This document shows, piece after piece, positions 33,467-41,461 of a stretch of 48,262 nucleotides of DNA (the first letter of the stretch is position 1; each line of letters begins with the position of its first letter). The DNA is from a virus. The stretch is taken from positions 1 through 48,262 of the IMG/VR virus record IMGVR_UViG_3300002144_000140. One strand, given 5' to 3'. The translations under genes and the position numbers were made by a program. The notes under the pieces are model-generated. The model did not search any database. It was not told the DNA's origin and was given only the letters and a program-made list of their open reading frames with translations.

Positions 33467-33982
33467 ATTAGTTATTTTGAAAATAGTTGGAAACCCAATT
33501 ACGATAAATTTAAATATAGTGGATGGGCCCTTTTAGATAAAGTGCCAGAAGACGCTACTATCCTCGATGTAGGGTGCGGATACAATCTTTTTAAACCGCA
33601 TTTTAAAGAACGTCTATACGGAATTGACCCAGCAAACGATGCAGCAGATGAACGAGTCGGAATTGACGAATTTAACTCTAGTAATCAGTGGGATATAGTT
33701 TTTTGCTTAGGTAGTTTAAACTTTGGCAAAGAAGATACAGTTTATAAACAAGTAGAAAAAACTGTAGCACTTACTAAACTTGGTGGTAAAATCTTTTGGA
33801 GATGTAACCCAGGTACAGGAGATCACCCGTGGAAAGGTGTAGAACAAATACAATTTTTTCCATGGACTGAAGATTTACATTATACATGGGCAGAAAAACT
33901 AGACTGTACAGTTATAGAATGCAAATGGGATACTGGAAATCGAATTTACGCCGAATGGCAAAAAAATAAAAAGGAAAATTAA
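33458..33982 (+). CDS. Class I SAM-dependent methyltransferase
   Basis: In this roughly 174-residue protein motif I ILDVGCGYN lies at about 35-43. GIDPAN supplies the acidic strand-2 end, and DIVFCLGSLNF fits motif IV. The substrate is unknown; sugars or small metabolites are common for this short type. Start is chosen at ATG 33458, equivalent to the start in the other repeat copy; ATG 33452 is an alternative. MetK upstream would supply SAM. Confidence 0.85.
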   Translation: MSLISYFENSWKPNYDKFKYSGWALLDKVPEDATILDVGCGYNLFKPHFKERLYGIDPANDAADERVGIDEFNSSNQWDIVFCLGSLNFGKEDTVYKQVEKTVALTKLGGKIFWRCNPGTGDHPWKGVEQIQFFPWTEDLHYTWAEKLDCTVIECKWDTGNRIYAEWQKNKKEN

Positions 33983-33985
33983 AAA

Positions 33986-35452
33986 ATGGATATAACGACA
34001 TTGTTTCCGCTGTTTGAACCCACAGTTGGAATAGGAGTTTTATTAGTATATGGACTATTTGCATTTGCTATGACTTATTGGTATAGCAAAGGTTACAATT
34101 CTGATAAAACTAGTTTCTTAGTTGCAAGACGTGAACTAGGAACTTTTCAAGGTAGTTTAAGTGTTGCAGCAGCATGGCTCTGGGCACCTGGACTATTTAT
34201 TAGTACACAACAAGCGTATGTAAACGGACTGGTTGGACTGTTTTGGTTTTGTTTAGGCAACTTCTTAACACTAGGTGCATTTGCATACTTTGCAAAACTA
34301 ATAAGAGATAGAGAACCAAATGGGTTTACATTTAGCGGATACTTGCGCACTCGTATGAGTCCAAGAGTACAATGGCTATTTGTTGTAGAAATGTTGATCC
34401 TTGCAGTTTGTGCATTTGCTATTAACTTGATTGCAGGATCAACTACTGTAGCAACACTAACTGGTATTAACTATTCGCTTGCAACAGTGCTCATGGCTTC
34501 TATTGCAATACTTTATAGTTTCCGTACTGGTCTTAAAGCAACTGTTATTACAGAAGTTATTAAGATTATAGTTGTATGGACTGGTGTTATTATTCTTGTT
34601 CCATGGGCTATTAGTGCAGGCGGCGGCTGGGAGACAGTTGTGGCAGGGCTTGGCGGTAAGTCAGGTCAGGGTGCAAGTATATTTGGAACACCGTTTTCAT
34701 GGGGTGTGTTTACTGGCTTTGGCGCGGCAGCGTTCTTAGGACATATGGGCGGACCGTGGGGTGATAACAGTTTTTATCAACGTGCATTTAGTATTAAATC
34801 TAAAAGCATTATCCCTAGCTACATAATTGCTAGTTTTGTATTCATTGTAATTCCAATTATGATGGGACTACTAGGGTTCCTAGCAGCAGGCGCCGGACTG
34901 GAAATTCCGAACAACATGGTAGGCAATACTAATGCCATTGTTATTGGAACATACTTACCAGGTTATGCAGCAATACTATTTGCATTTATGATCTTTGCGG
35001 GTCTTGTAAGTATACTTGATAGTCAGTTTGCAAGTGTAGCAAACATGACAGGACATGACATTTATAACCAATTCAAACAAGGCAATGACGAAAACGGTGC
35101 AGTAACATATGCTCGTTACGGCATGATTGTACTAGTAATTGCAGCACTAATTGTTGCTAATCTACCAGGAATGAGTATGGTATATTTGTTCTTATTCTTT
35201 GCTATACTAAGAGCTGCTGTTTGGCTACCTAGTATGATTGCGTTATTACGCCCAACTTGGGTTACAGAAGCAGGAATGTTCTGGGGTATACTAATAGCAG
35301 CTATTCCAGGAGAATCAATGTACATATATGCTAAACTATATGGCGGCGGGAATGATATTGCGTTTGCAGGTACATTGCTTGCTATATTTGGTGCTCCTTT
35401 GTTTACTTTGATTTTAAGTAAAAAGGACAGAGGATCAATTGCAGAAGCCTAA
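33986..35452 (+). CDS. Sodium:solute symporter (SSS family)
   Basis: This 488-residue protein has about 13 membrane spans along its whole length. The N-terminal SFLVARRELGTFQGSLSVAAAWLWAP matches the SSS-family region around TM2 with its Na+-coordinating segment. GGPWGDNSFYQRAFSIKS and SILDSQFASVANM fit later conserved loops. It should import a small solute with Na+ into the host membrane; urea, amino acids or carboxylates cannot be distinguished. Full-length, uninterrupted, with phage-like codon use. Such transporters are very rare in phages. It overlaps the next gene. Confidence 0.9.
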   Translation: MDITTLFPLFEPTVGIGVLLVYGLFAFAMTYWYSKGYNSDKTSFLVARRELGTFQGSLSVAAAWLWAPGLFISTQQAYVNGLVGLFWFCLGNFLTLGAFAYFAKLIRDREPNGFTFSGYLRTRMSPRVQWLFVVEMLILAVCAFAINLIAGSTTVATLTGINYSLATVLMASIAILYSFRTGLKATVITEVIKIIVVWTGVIILVPWAISAGGGWETVVAGLGGKSGQGASIFGTPFSWGVFTGFGAAAFLGHMGGPWGDNSFYQRAFSIKSKSIIPSYIIASFVFIVIPIMMGLLGFLAAGAGLEIPNNMVGNTNAIVIGTYLPGYAAILFAFMIFAGLVSILDSQFASVANMTGHDIYNQFKQGNDENGAVTYARYGMIVLVIAALIVANLPGMSMVYLFLFFAILRAAVWLPSMIALLRPTWVTEAGMFWGILIAAIPGESMYIYAKLYGGGNDIAFAGTLLAIFGAPLFTLILSKKDRGSIAEA

Positions 35453-36038
35453 ATTACTAATAGTTACCGGGCCACAGGGGTCCGGTAACCACTTGTTTAG
35501 TAAAATACTAAGCAAGCACCCTTTAGTACAAGGGTGGAGGATGCAGTCTTATTGGGAAGGGCATCATACAGAACCATTTAATGACTATTGGCAAAACCCA
35601 AACAACCTTGCAAACTTTGATTGGACACACCAATACTATTTTACTAGTATTAGCTGTCCGTATGTTAGAGATAAAAAGTTGCAAACTCCTAAATATCAAG
35701 AGTTTATAGAGTGTGCAAGCAAATACGCCGATATTAAAGTTGCTATTATAGGCAGAGATAAAACCATCTTAAATGTGCAGCAAACAAGAGTACGAAAACA
35801 GCCTACTACATCTATTGCATTAGACGCTTTTGAATACTTATTTAGACTAGATCATGTGTTTATTTCACAGGAATTATATCAATTGTATGGAAATGCCTAT
35901 TTACAGTCCGTTAGCAAGCAATTAGATTTTCCTATAGCTTATCAGGCAATTAAAGAGGACGCAAATTCTAAGTATATAAATACCATAGATGAACAACCAC
36001 TAGACTTAGAGGTATTTAAAGCATGCAAGGAATCTTGA
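35439..36038 (+). CDS. P-loop sulfotransferase-like protein
   Basis: This 199-residue protein begins KLLIVTGPQGSGNHLF, a P-loop resembling the PAPS-binding loop of sulfotransferases, followed by helix LSKHPLV and a WEGHH motif. No known substrate. Start is TTG 35439, preceded by AGAGGA. It overlaps the symporter end by 14 nt and the next gene by 16 nt. Confidence 0.65.
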   Translation: MQKPKLLIVTGPQGSGNHLFSKILSKHPLVQGWRMQSYWEGHHTEPFNDYWQNPNNLANFDWTHQYYFTSISCPYVRDKKLQTPKYQEFIECASKYADIKVAIIGRDKTILNVQQTRVRKQPTTSIALDAFEYLFRLDHVFISQELYQLYGNAYLQSVSKQLDFPIAYQAIKEDANSKYINTIDEQPLDLEVFKACKES

Positions 36039-36646
36039 ATAACTATATATTAGTTACTGGCGCCCCAGGTAGTAAATGGAGCAGCGTTGTTAAAAATATT
36101 TATTGGAGTAAAGACGTTGATCAGTCTGATTATTCTGAAGAACGAACCTATTGGCACGACGCTGATACTCCGGGTACACCTCAGCTAATGCATATAGGCG
36201 CATACTGGGACCCAGGAATGGAGTTTGCTATATACGACTGGGACAGCCCTTTTACAGGTCATGGCACACGAATTATAAAATCACATACTTTTGCTCATCA
36301 ATTAGAGCATTTTAAAGATCCAGGTTTTATACAAAAACCACAGTTATACCCGATAGTTATGGTTTATAGAAATGATTATGAATGTTATGAGTGGTGGAAA
36401 CTATGTGGAGAGTTTAACATTACTTATCCACTATATGATCTTTACTATAAAAATTTAGATAATATGTGGTTAGAAATTCAAAAACAAAATAAAGATATTT
36501 TAACATTTTGTAAAAATAACAAAGATAGAATAACAAGAGTACTAGATAATTACCATTTAGCAGATACTATAAACATTACTAGAGAAGGTATTAAAACTAG
36601 ACATGACTATAAAGCAAAGGGTATAGAAGTATATGTATACAAGTAA
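36023..36646 (+). CDS. P-loop sulfotransferase-like protein
   Basis: In this 207-residue protein YILVTGAPGSKWSSV is a variant P-loop, a form I recall as sulfotransferase-like in marine phages. KSHTF and VMVYRNDYECYEWW match later sulfotransferase segments (strand with R-x-N near the PAPS phosphate). It is the second such gene in tandem. Part of the cargo string. Substrate unknown. Confidence 0.7.
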   Translation: MQGILNNYILVTGAPGSKWSSVVKNIYWSKDVDQSDYSEERTYWHDADTPGTPQLMHIGAYWDPGMEFAIYDWDSPFTGHGTRIIKSHTFAHQLEHFKDPGFIQKPQLYPIVMVYRNDYECYEWWKLCGEFNITYPLYDLYYKNLDNMWLEIQKQNKDILTFCKNNKDRITRVLDNYHLADTINITREGIKTRHDYKAKGIEVYVYK

Positions 36647-37283
36647 TTGGGAAGCCGGTAAAGCACAAAGTGATTATCACTTTGATTGGAAACGACACGA
36701 ATTAGCAGGACACGATTTTCGTTGGGTTGGACGTTTTAACGGTGAATGGAATGTTGAATTAGACGAAATTAAAAAACAAGCGCACCCAAAGACTTGGGGG
36801 TCAAGAGGTAAGCAATATCACCCAGCTCATCCTGATTTGATTGCAGAAGAAAACGATCTTGTTAATGCAGGCATGAGTAAGGACGTAGTTATATTTCGTA
36901 AACACTTTGAGTTTGAAGGAATTTGGCGTAATATGATCGATAGTCTCGGAATGACTGATACAAAACAAGCATTTCATATACAGTACCCGGGAGAAATGTT
37001 AAACTTACATATCGACAAACAATATGAAATGAACGACGATCCTTATAAAGTTGCTCGCTTTTTTATATTTTTAGAAGACTGGAAACCAGGACAATTTCTG
37101 CAAATGGGTACTAGTTTTATGCAATGGCGCAAAGGCGACATTGTATGGTTTGATTGGCGTAACATGCCACATGCTAGTGCAAATGCAGGATGGGACCCTC
37201 GTTGTCTAATTCAAATTACTGGAACAACGACTCGTATTACCGAAGAATTATTATTGGGCAAAGTTAAAATAATTACTTTATAA
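36633..37283 (+). CDS. 2-oxoglutarate/Fe(II) oxygenase-like (Asp/Asn beta-hydroxylase-type cupin)
   Basis: In this 216-residue protein LHIDKQYE supplies His126 and Asp128, and MPHASANAG supplies His180, fitting the HxD...H iron triad. ARFFIFLEDW and FMQWRKGDIVWFDW are typical jelly-roll strands, and a following Arg (CLIQITGTTTR) could bind 2-oxoglutarate. It would hydroxylate an unknown peptide, sugar or metabolite. Last gene of the cargo block, directly before a strong promoter. Confidence 0.75.
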   Translation: MYTSNWEAGKAQSDYHFDWKRHELAGHDFRWVGRFNGEWNVELDEIKKQAHPKTWGSRGKQYHPAHPDLIAEENDLVNAGMSKDVVIFRKHFEFEGIWRNMIDSLGMTDTKQAFHIQYPGEMLNLHIDKQYEMNDDPYKVARFFIFLEDWKPGQFLQMGTSFMQWRKGDIVWFDWRNMPHASANAGWDPRCLIQITGTTTRITEELLLGKVKIITL

Positions 37284-37288
37284 AACTC

Positions 37289-37317
37289 TTGACAACTAAT
37301 CAATATTGTATTATAAT
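37289..37317 (+). promoter_or_regulatory. Perfect-consensus sigma-70 promoter
   Basis: TTGACA at 37289-37294, 17-nt spacer, TATAAT at 37312-37317. TAGGAG at 37326-37331 leads to GTG 37338. Confidence 0.92.
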
Positions 37318-37337
37318 AAAACAAATAGGAGATAGCT

Positions 37338-37742
37338 GTGAAAAATTGGCTTAAAAAAATAACAGGAATTGCTGTTAAAGAAGAAGCGTTAGCTCAAGAA
37401 CAAGCAATACTAGAAGAAGAAAAACTTGAACTTCTTCGTAAAAAAGACCCTAAAGAGTATGCTACTAAAAAAGGAGAACCTTGGGTTAGTGTACTCGACG
37501 TTAAACTAAACGACGAAAATGTTCGTAATGGATTTTTTGAATTAGACTGGAATGAAATCTTTATAAAGCAATTAATTGCAGCAGGATACGGCGAAGAAGC
37601 TGATCCTCAAGAAGAAGTTGTAGATCGTTGGTTTAGAGATATTGTTTATAATATGTTAGACGAAGAAGGACTTGACACTTCTAGAGGAAGTGGTTATATT
37701 AATGTAGTACCAATCTCAAAAGGCAAAAGCGAAGTATCATGA
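37338..37742 (+). CDS. Conserved T4-like phage protein
   Basis: This 134-residue protein has a Glu/Lys-rich helical first third, then KKGEPWVSVLDVKLNDENVRNGFFELDWN and DRWFRDI, a strongly conserved-looking region I recall in cyanophage genomes without function. GTG start follows TAGGAG and a perfect promoter, indicating early, high expression. Overlaps the RNase H gene by 4 nt. Confidence 0.7.
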   Translation: MKNWLKKITGIAVKEEALAQEQAILEEEKLELLRKKDPKEYATKKGEPWVSVLDVKLNDENVRNGFFELDWNEIFIKQLIAAGYGEEADPQEEVVDRWFRDIVYNMLDEEGLDTSRGSGYINVVPISKGKSEVS

Positions 37743-38722
37743 GCACTTATATTTTAGTAGACACAGCAAACACTTTCTTTAGAGCTCGTCACGTAGTACG
37801 TGGCGATATCGATACAAAGGTAGGCATGGCACTACACATTACACTAAATAGTGTAAAGAAAGCATGGACTGACTTTAATGCAGATCATGTTGTATTCTGT
37901 TTAGAAGGACGCAGTTGGCGCAAAGACTATTACGAGCCCTACAAACGTAACAGACAAGTTGCACGGGACGCTCTTACTGTGCGTGAGCAGGAAGAAGATA
38001 CAGCGTTCTGGGAAATCTTTGACGAGTTTAAAAACTTTGTATCTGAGAAGACTAACTGTACTGTTATGCGTCATCCGCAACTAGAAGCAGATGATTTGAT
38101 TGCAGGTTGGGTACAAGCACATCCTAATGATAATCATGTTATTATTAGTACAGACGGTGACTTTGCACAGCTTATTAGTCCTCGTGTACGTCAGTACAAC
38201 GGTGTTGCTAATATGACTATCACACACGAAGGTTACTTTGACGACAAAGGCAAGCCTGTAATTGACAAGAAGACTAAAGAAGCAAAGCCTGCGCCTAATC
38301 CTGCATTTATGTTGTTTGAGAAATGTATGCGTGGTGATACTAGTGATAATGTCTTTAGTGCATATCCTGGTGTTAGAACCAAAGGCACTAAGAACAAGAT
38401 TGGTCTTACAGAAGCATTTGCTGATAAACATACAAAAGGGTTTAGTTGGAACAACATGATGCTACAACGTTGGGTAGATCACAACGGGGTCGAACATCGT
38501 GTGTTAGACGACTATAATCGTAACGTTGTTTTGTGCGATTTAACTGCGCAACCTATTGATATTAAAAGTTTAATAAACGAAACTATAAACAATGTAGAAT
38601 CTAAAGAAATTGCACAAGTTGGAATGAAACTTATGAAATTTTGTGCTAAATGGGATATGCAACGTATTGCAGATCATGCAGCGCAGTATGCAGAACCGTT
38701 AAATGCAAGGTATGTAAAATGA
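37739..38722 (+). CDS. rnh: T4 RNase H-type 5'-3' exonuclease (FEN family)
   Basis: In this 327-residue protein (T4 Rnh 305) metal-binding acidic residues appear in order: Asp8 (LVDTAN), Glu116/Asp118/Asp119 (EADDLIAGW), Asp139/Asp141 (STDGDFAQL) and a GDTSDNV motif near 214. It removes RNA primers from lagging-strand fragments. It is the second gene after a perfect promoter. Overlaps both neighbours by 4 nt. Confidence 0.9.
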   Translation: MSTYILVDTANTFFRARHVVRGDIDTKVGMALHITLNSVKKAWTDFNADHVVFCLEGRSWRKDYYEPYKRNRQVARDALTVREQEEDTAFWEIFDEFKNFVSEKTNCTVMRHPQLEADDLIAGWVQAHPNDNHVIISTDGDFAQLISPRVRQYNGVANMTITHEGYFDDKGKPVIDKKTKEAKPAPNPAFMLFEKCMRGDTSDNVFSAYPGVRTKGTKNKIGLTEAFADKHTKGFSWNNMMLQRWVDHNGVEHRVLDDYNRNVVLCDLTAQPIDIKSLINETINNVESKEIAQVGMKLMKFCAKWDMQRIADHAAQYAEPLNARYVK

Positions 38723-39204
38723 AAGAACAAAAAATTATAGTTAAACCTATATTAGAGGATAAATTTTGGATTGTAGAAGATTCAGGAGTGCGTATAGGCA
38801 CACTTAGTAAAGACAATGACACATACGTTTATTCAAGTAAAGGAAAAGTTTCTTTATATGCAAACGAAAGTCAATTAACTAAGAAGTTTGGAAAAAACTT
38901 TCTAACTGCAAAAATTATAAAAAATAACAGCAATAATAGTAATTTTGATGTTAACGGGTATACAACTAGATCAAATCCGTATAACAGCATGTATGATATA
39001 TCTCGAAAGTTACCATTATTCACCAAAAGTCCCAAAAGCACAAGCATTTACTGTGCAGGGTACTATTTGGTTAAATTTAATGTTAATTGGCTTCGGAGTT
39101 TTTGTCCTAAACTAATTACAGTTGAACGTAATGAATATATAGGACCTTTTAAAACAGAACTAGAAATGAAAGCAGCACTGAGTAATGTCAATCGATCCAA
39201 TTAA
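38719..39204 (+). CDS. Conserved hypothetical phage protein
   Basis: This 161-residue beta-rich N-terminal part (KFWIVEDSGVRIGTLSKDN) and a C-terminal part with GYYLVKFNVNW and IGPFKTELEMKAAL are seen. No catalytic motif. Start is ATG 38719, overlapping the RNase H stop; a longer frame from 38650 would lie over that gene and is rejected. Located among replication genes. Confidence 0.65.
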   Translation: MKEQKIIVKPILEDKFWIVEDSGVRIGTLSKDNDTYVYSSKGKVSLYANESQLTKKFGKNFLTAKIIKNNSNNSNFDVNGYTTRSNPYNSMYDISRKLPLFTKSPKSTSIYCAGYYLVKFNVNWLRSFCPKLITVERNEYIGPFKTELEMKAALSNVNRSN

Positions 39205-39430
39205 CACTATACCAATACAGCAATTTATACAACAAGTAAAATCAGCAGACTCAACTAATCAAAAAGAAATACGTTTAACTATAGTAGATGCTAAAAATCT
39301 TGCATTTACATTAGGAATTGTTATGAGTAGATTACAAGGTGATTTAGAAAAACTTGTAAAAGAAAATGCCGGGGCAGGAGTTGACGACTTAATAAAGGTT
39401 GAAATAGGATCAACTAGTAGTAACTGGTGA
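39185..39430 (+). CDS. Small acidic hypothetical protein
   Basis: This 81-residue helical protein has DAKNLAFTLGIVMSRLQGDLEKL as a likely amphipathic helix and a disordered end. It overlaps the preceding gene by 20 nt. No family recognised. Confidence 0.6.
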   Translation: MSIDPINTIPIQQFIQQVKSADSTNQKEIRLTIVDAKNLAFTLGIVMSRLQGDLEKLVKENAGAGVDDLIKVEIGSTSSNW

Positions 39431-39448
39431 ATTATCTAATCCAAATTT

Positions 39449-39456
39449 GATAAATA
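39449..39456 (+). promoter_or_regulatory. Late-promoter-like box GATAAATA
   Basis: GATAAATA lies 32 nt before ATG 39489, with AAAGGA as Shine-Dalgarno. A 7-bp inverted repeat (TATACGT 39457-39463, ACGTATA 39480-39486) follows, with the Shine-Dalgarno in its 16-nt loop. Confidence 0.55.
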
Positions 39457-39488
39457 TATACGTAGTTAATTAAAGGACAACGTATACC

Positions 39489-39776
39489 ATGTCTAGACCA
39501 AAACCAAAAGTGTTATTAGAATACACCAATAATCGTAATTATAAAACAGAACAAGTGTTAGATGCAGAAGCAATATGGGCAGTTTTTTATAAAAAACAGC
39601 CGTTCAATCTTAAAAGTTCTAATAGTTTAACAAGTTATCCAGGTCCTAAATATAAAAAAACCAGTTTCTCAAATCCAGGTCATGCTATTAACTTGGCTAA
39701 AAAATTAAATTCTACATTTAAAACCAAAGACTTCGGTGTGTATAAACTAACTTCGGGCGAAGAAATACAAGAATAA
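39489..39776 (+). CDS. Small conserved T4-like phage protein
   Basis: This 95-residue basic protein has SRPKPKVLLEY, IWAVFYKKQPFNLKS, SYPGPKYKKTSFSNPGHAINLAKKLN, a pattern I recall in many cyanophage genomes with unknown role. It has its own late-like box and Shine-Dalgarno, suggesting late or combined expression. Stop overlaps the next ATG. Confidence 0.7.
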   Translation: MSRPKPKVLLEYTNNRNYKTEQVLDAEAIWAVFYKKQPFNLKSSNSLTSYPGPKYKKTSFSNPGHAINLAKKLNSTFKTKDFGVYKLTSGEEIQE

Positions 39777-40150
39777 TGAATAAAATTGTCTATACTAAAG
39801 TCTTTTTGAAAGAACTAGATAAAAGTACAAATGATGTAGAAGTAAAAGGGTATTTGCCATTATGGTGGCAAAATACTAGAGAGAATGGTGGACTAAGGTT
39901 AACCGAAGAAGGATTTAATATAATAAATCAAATTGAGTTAACTATGTATGACATTCCGTTTCCGTTAGATATGCCAATCACCTCCCAAGTTATAATATTT
40001 TTAGACAAATTTATAGACTGCCCTTACTATGTAACCAAAACTAGTATTTGGGTTACTGGAGAGAGAAAAGCAGTAGAGTTAACTCTATTTTCAGGAGACA
40101 TCAGAAAGTATGGGCTTGCAAAAGCATTATCGAGATCAAAAGATATTTAA
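39776..40150 (+). CDS. Conserved hypothetical phage protein
   Basis: This 124-residue mixed alpha/beta protein has YLPLWWQNTRENGGLRLTEEGF, reminiscent of small conserved T4-like proteins with a winged-helix-like opening, though this is weak. Followed by a 103-nt gap with the promoter of the MoxR-type gene. Confidence 0.65.
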   Translation: MNKIVYTKVFLKELDKSTNDVEVKGYLPLWWQNTRENGGLRLTEEGFNIINQIELTMYDIPFPLDMPITSQVIIFLDKFIDCPYYVTKTSIWVTGERKAVELTLFSGDIRKYGLAKALSRSKDI

Positions 40151-40184
40151 TTTAAACTTTTCTGAAAAATAACAAAAAAAACAG

Positions 40185-40213
40185 TTGACATTAACCCTAG
40201 ATAATGTTATAAA
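40185..40213 (+). promoter_or_regulatory. Sigma-70-type promoter for the MoxR-like gene
   Basis: TTGACA at 40185-40190, 17-nt spacer, TATAAA at 40208-40213. The leader carries ATAGGCACTGA at 40219-40229, also present after the next promoter. Confidence 0.85.
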
Positions 40214-40253
40214 CGTACATAGGCACTGATTAACAACATAGAAGGAATACAGA

Positions 40254-41339
40254 ATGTCCGACAATACTCGCACCGTTAGTCCGAACAAAGCTAAAAACGC
40301 AATTCGTCATGCAATGCTTAAAAAACGTCCACTGTTCCTCTGGGGTCCTCCAGGAATTGGTAAATCTGATATTGTAGCACAAATCTGCGAGAGCTTTACT
40401 AATAGTTATCTTATTGATATTCGTTTGTCGCTTTGGGAGCCTACAGACATTAAAGGTATTCCGTATTTTGATAGCAACTCGGGTACAATGGTTTGGGGTG
40501 CGCCTTCGGAACTTCCTACACAAGAATTTGCAAAACAGTACGATACAATTGTACTTTTCCTAGACGAAATGAACTCAGCGGCTCCTGCTGTACAAGCAGC
40601 AGCATATCAGTTGATTTTGAATCGTAAAGTTGGCACTTATAAACTGCCAGACAATGTAATGATTGTTGCAGCAGGTAACAGAGAAGCAGACAAAGGTGTT
40701 ACGTATCGTATGCCTGCTCCGTTGTCTAACCGTTTTGTTCACTTAGAACTTTCTGTAGACTTCGACGATTGGTTTCAATGGAGTATTGACAATAAAATTC
40801 ACAAGGACGTAGTTGGTTTCTTAACATTTAGTAAGAAAGACCTATACGACTTTGATCCACGTTCTCCTAGTCGTTCGTTTGCAACTCCACGTAGTTGGTC
40901 GTTTGTTAGCGAACTACTTGAAGATGACTTAGACGAAGCTACTACCACTGACCTAGTTGCAGGTGCAGTAGGTGAAGGGCTTGCGGTTAAGTTTATGGCT
41001 CACCGTAAGGTTGCTAGTAGTATGCCAAACCCGTCTGATATTTTAGACGGTAAGGTAAAAGAGATGAAATCTAAAGAAATCAGTGCCATGTATTCCTTAA
41101 CGGTTTCGCTTTGCTACGAACTTAAAGAAGCAGCAGATAAAAACGATAAGAAGTTTGATAACAAAGTACATAACTTCTTACGTTTTGCAATGGATAACTT
41201 TGAAACAGAACTAATTGTTATGGGTATTAAACTTGCCCTTACGCAATATGCTCTGCCAATTGATCCAGATTCCGTTGAATGCTTTGATGAGTTCCATGAG
41301 CGCTACGGCAAGTATATTAAAGCAGCTCAAAGTTCTTAA
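40254..41339 (+). CDS. MoxR-type AAA+ ATPase
   Basis: In this 361-residue protein Walker A GPPGIGKS lies at 31-38, Walker B FLDEMN at 102-107 (Asp104, Glu105), and AAGNRE with a later arginine (LSNRFVHLEL) fits sensor 1 and the arginine finger. MoxR ATPases act as chaperones that load or activate VWA-domain partners. The next gene encodes such a VWA protein. Conserved in T4-like marine phages as I recall. Strong promoter upstream, hairpin downstream. Confidence 0.92.
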   Translation: MSDNTRTVSPNKAKNAIRHAMLKKRPLFLWGPPGIGKSDIVAQICESFTNSYLIDIRLSLWEPTDIKGIPYFDSNSGTMVWGAPSELPTQEFAKQYDTIVLFLDEMNSAAPAVQAAAYQLILNRKVGTYKLPDNVMIVAAGNREADKGVTYRMPAPLSNRFVHLELSVDFDDWFQWSIDNKIHKDVVGFLTFSKKDLYDFDPRSPSRSFATPRSWSFVSELLEDDLDEATTTDLVAGAVGEGLAVKFMAHRKVASSMPNPSDILDGKVKEMKSKEISAMYSLTVSLCYELKEAADKNDKKFDNKVHNFLRFAMDNFETELIVMGIKLALTQYALPIDPDSVECFDEFHERYGKYIKAAQSS

Positions 41340-41357
41340 TATACAGCAGAGTCATAG

Positions 41358-41390
41358 GAATAGGCAGCAATTCGGAGATGCTGCCTATTC
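41358..41390 (+). terminator. 12-bp perfect hairpin after the MoxR-like gene, possible terminator
   Basis: GAATAGGCAGCA at 41358-41369 pairs exactly with TGCTGCCTATTC at 41379-41390 around a 9-nt loop. The next bases, TACTATTATG, are only moderately T-rich, so termination is likely but not certain; mRNA stabilisation is an alternative. It sits between the MoxR-like stop and the next promoter. Confidence 0.6.
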
Positions 41391-41403
41391 TACTATTATG
41401 AGG

Positions 41404-41431
41404 TTGACATTATGATTAAATATGTTATATT
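41404..41431 (+). promoter_or_regulatory. Sigma-70-type promoter for the VWA gene
   Basis: TTGACA at 41404-41409, 16-nt spacer, TATATT at 41426-41431. The leader contains ATAGGCACTGA at 41437-41447 and AGAGG as ribosome site. Confidence 0.78.
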
Positions 41432-41461
41432 ATAGTATAGGCACTGAAAAAGAGGTACATT

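Noticed and set aside
35975-35982. TATAAATA, the exact T4 late box, inside the sulfotransferase-like gene
   Set aside because: It is internal, 41 nt before the next start; may be functional but single AT-rich matches inside genes are expected by chance.
38650-38718. N-terminal extension of the gene at 38719 with several Cys
   Set aside because: It lies fully over the RNase H C terminus in another frame. The ATG at 38719 overlaps the RNase H stop as other genes here do.
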